A program made the translations under genes and the position numbers. DNA of 64,000 nt, taken from Nonomuraea roseoviolacea subsp. carminata (GTDB taxonomy: Bacteria > Actinomycetota > Actinomycetes > Streptosporangiales > Streptosporangiaceae). The DNA is taken from positions 62,001 through 126,000 of the forward strand of contig NZ_JAMZEC010000001.1 in the NCBI RefSeq assembly GCF_024172185.1, given 5' to 3'. Position 1 is the stretch's first letter; every line of letters begins with the position of its first letter. Positions 26,434-35,230 of this stretch are shown in pieces. A model generated the notes under the pieces. That model ran no database searches. It saw only the letters and a list, made by a program, of their open reading frames with translations, and was not told the origin of the DNA.

Positions 26434-28848
26434 ATGAGATCGCGGATGTCCCGATTAGGTGTCCTCGTGCTGCTCGCAAGCATGCTGGCCGTCCCAGCAC
26501 GACCCGCGGCGGCGGCCCCCGCCCGGTACGAAGCCGAGAACGCGACGATCTCGCAGGGCGTCGTGGAGTCCAACCACACCGGCTACTCCGGTACCGGCTT
26601 CGTCAACGGCGACAACCTCGCGGGCTCCTACGTCCAGTGGACGATCAACGCGCCCACGGCGGGCACCGCCACGCTCGCCCTGCGTTACGCCAACGGCACC
26701 ACCGCCAACCGGCCCAGTGACATCGCCGTCAACGGCTCGGTCGTGGCCGCCGCACGAGCCTTCGACCCGACCGGGAGCTGGTCGACGTGGGCGACAGTCA
26801 CGCTGACGGCCCAGGTCAACGCCGGCGCCAACACGATCAGGGCCACCTCCGCGACCGCCGGCGGCAACCCCAACTGGGACTACCTCGACGCCGACGTCCG
26901 GTCCGACGACTTCACCGACTACCAGGCCGAGACCGCGACGATCTCCCAAGGAGTCGTCGAGTCCAACCACGCCGGATACACCGGCTCCGGGTTCGTCAAC
27001 TACGACAACGTGACCGGCTCATATGTCGAGTTCTCCGTCAGCGCCGCGGCTGCCGGAGCGCAGAGCCTGACCTTCCGCTACGCCAACGGCACCACCACCG
27101 ACCGGCCGATGGCGATCACGGTCAACGGCGTCACTGTCGCCACCGGCCACTCCTTCCCCGGCACCGGAGCCTGGACCACCTGGAACGAGATCAGTGTCAA
27201 CGCCCCGCTCAACGCCGGCGCCAACGCGGTCAGGGCCACGGCCACCACCGCCGACGGCGGGCCCAACCTCGACCGGCTGCGGGTCAGCGGCCCCGGTGAC
27301 ACCGAGAAGCCGACCTCGCCGGGCCAGCCGACGTGCTCCGGCATCTCCTCCAACGCCCTGACCCTGGACTGGCCGCCGTCCACCGACAACATCGGCGTGG
27401 TCGCGTACGACATCTACCACCAGGGCCAGCAGATCGCGACCGCGACCGCGCCGCCGTACCGGCTGACCGGGCTCAACCCGAACTTCTCGTACCAGCTGTC
27501 GGTGTTCGCCCGCGACGCCTCCGCCAACGTGTCGCTGAGCAGCCCCGAGGCGAACTGCCGGACGCTGCCCGCGCCCGCCGACGACCCGCCGTCGCAGCCG
27601 GGGCAGCCCACCGTCAGCGGCGTGCAGCCCACCTCGGCGACCGTGACCTGGGGCGCCTCCACGGACGACAACGGGGTGCGCGCCTACCTGGTGCGTGACA
27701 ACGCCACCAACGCCGTGCTCGCCACGGTCACCGGGACCCCGCCCGCCACCACGGCCAGTGTGCCGTTCGAGTGCGCGCACACGTACCAGGTGCGCGTCGT
27801 CGCGCGTGACACCGCCGGCCAGCTCTCGACGCCGAGCGCGCCGTCGGCCTCGTTCACCACGGGAAGCTGCGGCACCGTGCCGCAGTCGCCCACCAGCGTC
27901 GCCGGCGGCTGGGACGTGCCGTGGGACATCTCCTGGGCCCCCGACGGCTCGTACGCGTTGGTGACCGAGCGCGACACGTTCAAGGTGTTCAAGATCACCC
28001 CGTCGGGCACCAAGACGCAGGTCGGCACCGTGCCCAACGTGCAGACCACCGGCGGCGAGGGCGGCCTGATGGGCCTGGACTTCTCGCCCACCTGGAACGG
28101 CACGACCGACCAGGAGGTGTTCTTCATGCACACCGCCTCCGAGGGCAACCGGGTCGCGAGGATGAACTTCAACGGCACCGCGCTCAGCGGGTACGCCGTC
28201 GTCCTGCAGGGCATCGACAAGAACCGGTACCACAACGGCGGGCGGATCAGGTTCGGCCCCGACGGCTACCTGTACGTCACCACCGGCGACGCGCAGGAGT
28301 CCGGCAACGCGCCCGACCTCGGCTCGCTCAACGGCAAGATCCTGCGCATCACCAGGACCGGCGCCGCCGCGCCCGGCAACCCGTTCGGCACCCGCGTCTA
28401 CAGCTACGGCCACCGCAACCCGCAGGGCCTGGCCTGGGACTCGGCCGGCCGCCTGTGGTCGTCGGAGCTGGGCAACTCCTCACGCGACGAGCTCAACCTC
28501 ATCCAGCCGGGCAAGAACTACGGCTGGCCCACCTGCGAGGGCACCTGCAGCACGTCCGGCATGACGAACCCGAAGTACACCTGGAGCGTCTCCGAGGCCT
28601 CGCCGAGCGGCATCGCCATCGTCAACAACACGATCTTCATGGCGGCGCTGCGCGGCCAGCGGCTGTGGCGCATCGTGCTGAACGGCGAGAACGTCTCGAC
28701 CGTCAACTCGTACTTCAACGGAACGTACGGCCGGCTCCGCGCGGTCGAGAAGGTGCCCGGCGCCGGCGCCATCTGGTTCGGCTCCACCAACTCCGACAAC
28801 AACGGCGACGGCTCGGCCGACACGATCCGGCGCTCCACCATCCAGTGA
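26434..28848 (+). CDS. Secreted CBM35-CBM35-FN3-FN3-PQQ-type sugar dehydrogenase
   Basis: An 804-aa protein. Signal peptide 1-28 (LGVLVLLASMLAVPARPAAA); CBM35 at 31-155 and 162-286; FN3 at 293-378 and 386-478; a glucose/sorbosone-dehydrogenase beta-propeller at 490-804. Propeller signatures: WDVPWDISWAPDGSYALVTE, YHNGGRIRFGPDGYLYVTTG, YGHRNPQGLAWDSAGRLWSS and LNLIQPGKNYGWPTCEG. Such domains oxidise sugars with PQQ, and some (AA12) feed electrons to polysaccharide oxygenases; no oxygenase is seen here. It is the first gene of the operon, with AGGAG 6 nt before the ATG. Cys-rich additions (CEGTCSTSG) may form a disulfide. Confidence 0.88.
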   Translation: MRSRMSRLGVLVLLASMLAVPARPAAAAPARYEAENATISQGVVESNHTGYSGTGFVNGDNLAGSYVQWTINAPTAGTATLALRYANGTTANRPSDIAVNGSVVAAARAFDPTGSWSTWATVTLTAQVNAGANTIRATSATAGGNPNWDYLDADVRSDDFTDYQAETATISQGVVESNHAGYTGSGFVNYDNVTGSYVEFSVSAAAAGAQSLTFRYANGTTTDRPMAITVNGVTVATGHSFPGTGAWTTWNEISVNAPLNAGANAVRATATTADGGPNLDRLRVSGPGDTEKPTSPGQPTCSGISSNALTLDWPPSTDNIGVVAYDIYHQGQQIATATAPPYRLTGLNPNFSYQLSVFARDASANVSLSSPEANCRTLPAPADDPPSQPGQPTVSGVQPTSATVTWGASTDDNGVRAYLVRDNATNAVLATVTGTPPATTASVPFECAHTYQVRVVARDTAGQLSTPSAPSASFTTGSCGTVPQSPTSVAGGWDVPWDISWAPDGSYALVTERDTFKVFKITPSGTKTQVGTVPNVQTTGGEGGLMGLDFSPTWNGTTDQEVFFMHTASEGNRVARMNFNGTALSGYAVVLQGIDKNRYHNGGRIRFGPDGYLYVTTGDAQESGNAPDLGSLNGKILRITRTGAAAPGNPFGTRVYSYGHRNPQGLAWDSAGRLWSSELGNSSRDELNLIQPGKNYGWPTCEGTCSTSGMTNPKYTWSVSEASPSGIAIVNNTIFMAALRGQRLWRIVLNGENVSTVNSYFNGTYGRLRAVEKVPGAGAIWFGSTNSDNNGDGSADTIRRSTIQ

Positions 28849-28913
28849 TCGCCCCTCTCAGCGCCGCCGGCCGCGCGGGAGCGCGGCCGCCGGATCCAGC
28901 CATGGAGCCTCCG

Positions 28914-30683
28914 ATGCAACCCTCACGAAGGGCCGTGCTGAAAGGCGCGCTGCTCATCCCGGTGGCGGTGCCCGCCACCGCCGGAGCGTCGGGAGGCGCG
29001 CCGGCCTCGCCCTGGGACCAGGTACCCGCGATCCTGGCCAGGATCCAGCCGCCCGTCTTCCCCGACCGCACGTTCCCGATCACCGACTACGGTGCCAAGC
29101 CGGACAACACCACCGACTGCACGCCGGCCTTCCGCCAGGCCATCGCCGCGTGCAACGCGGCGGGCGGCGGAACGGTGCTCGTCCCCGGCACCGGCAGGTT
29201 CCGCACCGGCAAGATCCATCTGCTGTCGAACGTCAACCTCCACGTGAACGGCACGATCAGGTTCCGCACCGACGCCGGCTCCTATCTGCCGAACGTCTTC
29301 ACCCGGTGGGAAGGCATCGAGTGCTACAACTACTCCCCCTTCATCTACGCCAACGGCCAGAGCAACATCGCGATCACCGGCTCGGGCACGATCGACGGCA
29401 ACGCGCCCGCGGGCGAGTGGTCGTCGTGGGGAAACGGCGGCGCGGACCGTGACCAGCTCCGAGCCTGGGGGGCGAGCGACCATCCGGTGGCGCAGCGCCA
29501 GTTCGGCTCGGGCCACAAGCTGCGCCCGAACATGATCGGGCTCTACGACTGCACCGCGGTGCTCGTCGAGGGCGTCAACCTGCGCAACCCGGCGATGTGG
29601 ACCCTGCACCCGGTGTACTGCACGAATGTCACGGTCCGCGACGTGACGTTCTTCTCGACGAACTCCCAGGGCGACGGCTGTGACCCGGACTCGTGCACCG
29701 ATGTGCTGGTCACCGGATGCCGGTTCGACACCAACGACGACTGTGTCCCGGTCAAGTCGGGCCGGGACCGCGACGGCCGCCGTGTCGGCCGCCCTTCCCG
29801 GAACATCGTGATCCAGAACTGCCGCTTCAGCGGCCGGTGGGGCGGCGTCACGGTCGGCAGCGAGATGTCCGGTGGGGTGCGCGACGTCTTCGCCGAGGAC
29901 TGCGTGTGCAATCCCGCCGACTTCCCCGGCCGCTATCCCGTCAAGTACGCCCTGTATGTGAAGACCAGTTTCAACCGCGGCGGCTACGTGGACGGGGTTC
30001 ACCTGCGCCGGATCACCGGCAGGAACCTGGAACGCAGCGCCCTGCACATCACGCTGAACTACGAGACGTCCGGCTCGCTGCCGCCGGCGGTACAGAACGT
30101 CACCGCCGACGACGTGGCGATCGACGGCGCCGCGCAGGCGTACGACCTGGAGGGCCGCGCGAGCGACCCCATCAGGAACGTCACGATCACCAACAGCGTG
30201 TTCACCCGCGTCGCCACGGCTGTCCCCACCGCCGACGACGTCGACAACCTGGTGTTGACCGGTGTCTCCATCAACGGCAAGGACGTCTCGAACACGCCCG
30301 CGTCTCGCTACGAGGCCGAGGACGCGGTGATCTCGCAGGGGGTCGTCGAGTCCGACCACGCGGGCTTTTCCGGCCGGGGCTTCGTCAACACCGACAACGT
30401 GGCCGGCGCCTACGTCGAATTCGCCATCACGCTGCCCGCTCCCGGTCCGCACCCGCTCACCATCCGCTACGCCAACGGGACGACGACCGACCGGCCCTTC
30501 TCCCTGACCGTCAACGGCGCGGTCGTCCAGTCCTCGGTGCCCGCGCCAAGCACCGGCGCATGGACCACCTGGACCTCGACCTCGGCCGTCATCCCCACGG
30601 TGGCGGGCGCCAACACCGTGCGGCTCACCGCCACGACCGGCGCCGGACTGCCCAACCTCGACTACGTGGAGCTCCGGCCATGA
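28914..30683 (+). CDS. Secreted GH28 pectinase with C-terminal CBM35
   Basis: A 589-aa protein. It has a Tat-like signal (SRRAVLKGALLIPVAVPATA), GH28 right-handed beta-helix at about 50-455 and CBM35 at 465-589. GH28 motifs: NSQGDGCDPDSC around Asp254/Asp257/Asp259, FDTNDDCVPVKSGRDRDG with Asp275-Asp276, GGVTVGSEMSGGVRDV, and YALYVKTS in the RIK position. The usual GHGG reads GRWGG (residues 307-311), so the conserved His is missing, as in rhamnogalacturonase-like branches. It probably acts in the exo mode on (rhamno)galacturonan. ATG chosen at 28914 because GGAG lies 7 nt upstream. Confidence 0.88.
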   Translation: MQPSRRAVLKGALLIPVAVPATAGASGGAPASPWDQVPAILARIQPPVFPDRTFPITDYGAKPDNTTDCTPAFRQAIAACNAAGGGTVLVPGTGRFRTGKIHLLSNVNLHVNGTIRFRTDAGSYLPNVFTRWEGIECYNYSPFIYANGQSNIAITGSGTIDGNAPAGEWSSWGNGGADRDQLRAWGASDHPVAQRQFGSGHKLRPNMIGLYDCTAVLVEGVNLRNPAMWTLHPVYCTNVTVRDVTFFSTNSQGDGCDPDSCTDVLVTGCRFDTNDDCVPVKSGRDRDGRRVGRPSRNIVIQNCRFSGRWGGVTVGSEMSGGVRDVFAEDCVCNPADFPGRYPVKYALYVKTSFNRGGYVDGVHLRRITGRNLERSALHITLNYETSGSLPPAVQNVTADDVAIDGAAQAYDLEGRASDPIRNVTITNSVFTRVATAVPTADDVDNLVLTGVSINGKDVSNTPASRYEAEDAVISQGVVESDHAGFSGRGFVNTDNVAGAYVEFAITLPAPGPHPLTIRYANGTTTDRPFSLTVNGAVVQSSVPAPSTGAWTTWTSTSAVIPTVAGANTVRLTATTGAGLPNLDYVELRP

Positions 30684-32665
30684 CCGCCCTGCGCAGGTTC
30701 CTCCTGGTGTGCGCGCTCGTCCTGCCGGCCGTGCCGATGCCGGCCGCCGCCACCGTGGCGGCGGAGTTCGACGTCCGCGACTACGGGGCGACCGGCAACG
30801 GTTCGACGTATGACGACGATGCGATCGACCAGGCCATCACCGCCGCGAGTGCCGCACCGGGCGGCGTCGTGGTCTTCCCGCCCGGCCGCTACCGATCCCG
30901 TACGATCCACCTCAAGTCGAACATCACACTCCGCATCGACGGCGGCGCCACGATCCTGGCCGCGGGCAGCGGCATGGACGCCCCGGAACCCAACCCCTAC
31001 GACGACTACCAGGACTACGGGCACAGCCACTTCCACAACTCCCTCATGTGGGGCAGCGGCGTCACCGACGTCCACATCACCGGCGCCGGCACCGTCGACG
31101 GCGACGGCAACCTCATCACCGGCAACCCCTCGTCCGGCCAGGCCGACAAGGCGCTGACGCTCACCGAGTGCTCGGACATCAGCCTGACCGGGATCACCTT
31201 CCGGCGCGGCGGCCACTTCGCCGCCCTGGTCAACGGCTGCCACGACGTCGTGATCGACCACCTCACGACGGTCCGCTCCAGCAGCGGGGTGCGCGACGGC
31301 ATCAACCTGATCAACAGCTGGAACGTCACCGTCTCCGACAGCCGCATCGAGGCCGGTGACGACGCCCTGGTGTTCAAGAGCGACTTCGCCCTCGGCCACA
31401 CCTACACCAGCCAGAACGTCCGGGTCCGCGACACCGTCGTCTACTCCCACGAGAACAACGCCCTCCAGTTCGGCTCCGAGACCTGCGGCGACTTCCGTGA
31501 CTTCAGGTTCGAGCGGATCACGGTGCTCGGCGCGGGCAAGGCCGGGATCGGGATCGTCTCCATGGACGGCGCGATCATCGAGGACATCCACTACGAGAAC
31601 GTGACCCTCACCAGGACGACCTCACCGCTCTTCTTCAAGATCGGCGAACGGAGACGCTGCCCGGGCTCGCCGCCCGCCGGTCGTATCAGGAACATCACGC
31701 TGACCGGCGTCACCGGCACCGGACTGACCGCCCCCGTCGTGACCGGCACGGTCGGCGCCTCCGACTACACCAGCACGATGACCGGCACCCCGGCCGTGGA
31801 CATCGGGCCGGGCATCACGCTCACCGACGTCGACCTCCGGGTTCCCGGCGGGCATCCGGCGTCGGAGGCCACGCGGGTCCCGGGCGAATTCCCGACCACC
31901 TACCCGCCGCGCGACTACGGCCCCCGGCCCTCGTTCGGTTACTGGATCAGGCACGCCACCGGCGTCACACTCAACGGCGAGACCCGCTTCGACGACAACG
32001 ACAACCGGCCCGCCGTCATCGTCGACGACAGCTCGAACGTGGTGCTGACCGGCGTGGTGGCGCAACGCGGCAGCGGCAGCGCCTACGACGTGGGCTTCAG
32101 CGGCGTCACCGGCTACGCCGTGCGCGGCAGCTCGAACACCGCCGGTGGGGCGCTGCGGGTGCGCGCCGTGAACTCCACCCCCGTCCCTGGCAACCCGGTC
32201 ACCCGCTACGCCGAGGCGGAGTCCGGCGTGATCACCGAGCCGATGCGGGTCTGGAGCGACCCCGCGGCCTCGGGCGGCTCGTATGTGAGCGTCACGGCCG
32301 GTCACAACAGCAAGTCCGCGGCGCCGTCCACCGGCTGGACGACGCTACCCTTCGACGTCTCCGACGCCGGGACGTTCAGCGTGTGGGCCCGCGTGATCGC
32401 GCCGACCACCTCCGACGACTCGTTCTGGGTGCGTTCGGGCACGGGCACGTGGACCGGCTGGAACAACATCCCGCTCGGCACGGCCTGGCACTGGGCGCGG
32501 CTGCCGGTCACCTACGACCTGGCCGCGGGGCCGCGGAGCCTCACCTTCGCCTACCGCGAGGACGGCGCCCGCCTCGACCGGGTGGCGATCTCCAGCGACC
32601 CCGCCTTCACCCCTGCCGACGGCAGCCCCAACCTCGATCACCTCGACGTAGCGACCCCCACCTAG
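30680..32665 (+). CDS. Secreted GH28-like pectinase with unassigned C-terminal domain
   Basis: A 661-aa protein whose ATG overlaps the previous stop (ATGA). Signal peptide 1-28; beta-helix about 29-500, opening FDVRDYGATGNGSTYDDDAI. Catalytic-site equivalents: SSGVRDGINLINSWNVTVSD with Asp206, EAGDDALVFKSDF with Asp227-Asp228, and VVYSHENNALQFGSETCGDF where the family often has GHG. Residues about 508-645 form another beta-sandwich-like module (RYAEAESGVITEPMRVW, GTFSVWARVIAP, WARLPVTYDL), different from CBM35 and possibly a carbohydrate-binding module of another kind. It acts on polygalacturonan-type substrates by family. Confidence 0.85.
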   Translation: MTALRRFLLVCALVLPAVPMPAAATVAAEFDVRDYGATGNGSTYDDDAIDQAITAASAAPGGVVVFPPGRYRSRTIHLKSNITLRIDGGATILAAGSGMDAPEPNPYDDYQDYGHSHFHNSLMWGSGVTDVHITGAGTVDGDGNLITGNPSSGQADKALTLTECSDISLTGITFRRGGHFAALVNGCHDVVIDHLTTVRSSSGVRDGINLINSWNVTVSDSRIEAGDDALVFKSDFALGHTYTSQNVRVRDTVVYSHENNALQFGSETCGDFRDFRFERITVLGAGKAGIGIVSMDGAIIEDIHYENVTLTRTTSPLFFKIGERRRCPGSPPAGRIRNITLTGVTGTGLTAPVVTGTVGASDYTSTMTGTPAVDIGPGITLTDVDLRVPGGHPASEATRVPGEFPTTYPPRDYGPRPSFGYWIRHATGVTLNGETRFDDNDNRPAVIVDDSSNVVLTGVVAQRGSGSAYDVGFSGVTGYAVRGSSNTAGGALRVRAVNSTPVPGNPVTRYAEAESGVITEPMRVWSDPAASGGSYVSVTAGHNSKSAAPSTGWTTLPFDVSDAGTFSVWARVIAPTTSDDSFWVRSGTGTWTGWNNIPLGTAWHWARLPVTYDLAAGPRSLTFAYREDGARLDRVAISSDPAFTPADGSPNLDHLDVATPT

Positions 32666-32685
32666 AAGCCCGAGGAGCACGCGTC

Positions 32686-35214
32686 ATGTCCCGTGCGTCG
32701 TCGCGAACGGCGATCACCGCCGCCATCACTGCCGCGCTCGCACTTCTGCTCGGTCTGCTCACCTCACCCGCCGCGCGGGCCGACCTGCAGCATCCGCGGC
32801 AGGCGTTCCTGCGCGGCTCGGTCGCCGGGCTGTTCCTGCACTGGGGCCTGCGCACCTCGCCCCAGCACACGAGTTGCTCCGCGTGGGAGTCCGACGTGAC
32901 CACCGGCGGCTGGAGCCCCGGCTACTGGGTGAACGAGGCCAAGAAGCTGCACGCCCAGTACCTGGTCCTGGCCACGTTCCACAGCAGGCTCGGCTACGCC
33001 AGACCGTACCCGTCGCAGATCCCCGGCTCGTGCCGCACCACGCGCGACTTCCTCGGCGAGCTGATCGACGCCGCCGACGCGCAAGGGCTGAAGGTCATCC
33101 ACTACATGACGGACGACCCCCAGTGGCACGCCGAGGGCCTGCCGTCGGGCTCGTGGCTCAACTCCGCGGCCTTCTCCGCGTACGTGGGGCACAACGTGGA
33201 CCTGACCACCCGGGACGGCTTCGGGGAGTTCAGCTACCTGCAGTTCTTCGAGCAGATGCGGCGCTATCCCAAGCTGGCCGGGTTCTGGATCGACAACGAC
33301 AACGCCTACTGGGAGCGCAACGACCTCTACGCCAAGATCTACCAGCAGCGCGCGGACATGACGCTGTCGAACAACAACGAAGACACGCCGATCATGGACA
33401 TGATCAGCAACGAGCAGAAGACCGGGATGACGCCGTCCTACGACTATCCGCAGGCGGTCCACACGGCGCTGCCGCGCCTGATCGAAGCCGACTTCAAGCT
33501 CCCGACCGGCGGTCCCTGGTGGTACGGCGGCTCGGACGAGGCCGTGGACCGCAAGCTCACGCTCGGCAGGCTCATCACCAACGCCGGGTCGTCGGTCAAG
33601 GCGCTCATGGCCGAGACCGCCATGGTCAACGGCAGATTCCCCGCGCAGCAGGCGAACTTCAACACCTTCGCCGCGACCTACCTCGACCAGATCTGGGAGT
33701 CACTCGGCGGCACCGAGGGCGGCGGCTACCTGCACGGCGGGCTGAAGCCGGGATTCTGGAACAACGGCGCGCACGGCGTGACGACCATCGCCAAGAACGA
33801 CCCGAACCGGCACTACATCCACGTGATCACCCCGCCGTCCGGCGGCACGCTGTCCGTGCGCGACAACGGCTACGCCGTCACCTCGGTGACGAACCTGCGC
33901 ACCGGCGCCCCGGTCACGTTCAGTCAGGCGGCCGGCACGCTCACGTTGAGCGGGATCTCCGGCTGGGACCCGTACGACACGGTGTTCAAGGTCATCACCA
34001 GCGGGCGGGAGGGCATCCACACCGGCGTGACGTTGTCGGCGGGTTCGTCCACCAGCGGGCATCCGGCCGCGGCGGCGGGCGACCGCGACTACCTCACCTA
34101 CTGGGACAGCGACGCGGCCGAGCCGGCGACGCTGACGTTCGACCTCGGCGCGGCCAAGCCGGTGCAGTACATAGCGGTCAACCAGCGCGAGGACTCCACG
34201 GTCCATCCGTCGTCCGGCTCCGCGCGCATCTCCGGCTACCAGGTGCACGTCAGCAATGACGGCTCGTCGTGGGGCAGTGCGATCAAGACCGGCACCGTGC
34301 CGAACGCCAGGGGCGTGCAGATCATCGACCTTCCCGCGACGACCGCCCGCTATGTCAGGCTCACCAAGACGGGTCATCACGGCGTCGCCCGCTGGCGGGT
34401 GGACGAGGCGTGGATCGGCGCCCGGTACGCGGGTGGCGGCTCCCCTCCCCCAGGCCGCCACGAGGCCGAGGACGCGACGATCTCCCAGGGTGTCTTCGAG
34501 AACACCCACGCCGGCTACAGCGGCACCGGCTACGTCAACGGCGACAACGTGACGGGCTCGTACGTCGAATGGCAGGTCCAGGCGAGCACCGCGGGCCCGG
34601 CGACCGTGTCCCTTCGCTACGCCAACGGCACGACGGCCGACCGGCCCTCGGCGATCACCGTGAACGGCGTCACCGCGTACCCGTCACGCGGCCACCCGGG
34701 CACCGGCGCCTGGAGCACGTGGGCCACCGACACCTTCACCGTGCAGCTCGCCGCGGGCGCGAACACGATCAGGGCGACCGCGACGACCGCGAACGGCAAC
34801 CCCAACCTCGACTACCTGGAGATCACCGCGGCCTCGAACGACCACGAGGCGGAGAACGCGACGATCTTCCAGGGCGTCGTGGAGTCCGACCACGCCGGCT
34901 TCACCGGCACGGGCTTCGTCAACTCCGACAATGTGGCGGGCTCGTACGTGGAGTTCGCGGTGAATGCCGCACAGAGCGGCCCCAGGACGTTGACCGTCCG
35001 CTACGCCAACGGCACCGCCGCCGACCGCCCGATGGACCTCACGGTCAACGGCGTCGTGGCGCAGGCCGGCCGCTCGTTCGGCCCGACGGGGAGCTGGGCG
35101 TCGTGGGCCGACAGCACGCTCGCCGTGACGCTGGACGCCGGGGCGAACACGATCCGCCTGACCGGCGCCACCGCGTACGGCGGTCCCAACCTCGACCGCA
35201 TCACGCTCACCTGA
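32686..35214 (+). CDS. Secreted GH29-like glycosidase with CBM32 and two CBM35 modules
   Basis: An 842-aa protein. Signal peptide 1-32 (AALALLLGLLTSPAARA). Residues 35-440 form a TIM-barrel resembling alpha-L-fucosidase GH29: GLFLHWGLRTSP near the start, AQYLVLATFHSRLG, and AGFWIDNDNAYWE with Asp203 in the usual nucleophile position. Residues 445-580 are an F5/8 C (CBM32) domain ending RYVRLTKTGHHGVARWRVDE; CBM35 at 590-714 and 718-842. Substrate could be L-fucose, L-galactose or another side-chain sugar of rhamnogalacturonan. GAGGAG precedes the ATG by 8 nt. Confidence 0.8.
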   Translation: MSRASSRTAITAAITAALALLLGLLTSPAARADLQHPRQAFLRGSVAGLFLHWGLRTSPQHTSCSAWESDVTTGGWSPGYWVNEAKKLHAQYLVLATFHSRLGYARPYPSQIPGSCRTTRDFLGELIDAADAQGLKVIHYMTDDPQWHAEGLPSGSWLNSAAFSAYVGHNVDLTTRDGFGEFSYLQFFEQMRRYPKLAGFWIDNDNAYWERNDLYAKIYQQRADMTLSNNNEDTPIMDMISNEQKTGMTPSYDYPQAVHTALPRLIEADFKLPTGGPWWYGGSDEAVDRKLTLGRLITNAGSSVKALMAETAMVNGRFPAQQANFNTFAATYLDQIWESLGGTEGGGYLHGGLKPGFWNNGAHGVTTIAKNDPNRHYIHVITPPSGGTLSVRDNGYAVTSVTNLRTGAPVTFSQAAGTLTLSGISGWDPYDTVFKVITSGREGIHTGVTLSAGSSTSGHPAAAAGDRDYLTYWDSDAAEPATLTFDLGAAKPVQYIAVNQREDSTVHPSSGSARISGYQVHVSNDGSSWGSAIKTGTVPNARGVQIIDLPATTARYVRLTKTGHHGVARWRVDEAWIGARYAGGGSPPPGRHEAEDATISQGVFENTHAGYSGTGYVNGDNVTGSYVEWQVQASTAGPATVSLRYANGTTADRPSAITVNGVTAYPSRGHPGTGAWSTWATDTFTVQLAAGANTIRATATTANGNPNLDYLEITAASNDHEAENATIFQGVVESDHAGFTGTGFVNSDNVAGSYVEFAVNAAQSGPRTLTVRYANGTAADRPMDLTVNGVVAQAGRSFGPTGSWASWADSTLAVTLDAGANTIRLTGATAYGGPNLDRITLT

Positions 35215-35230
35215 CCCCCGAGGAGCGATC

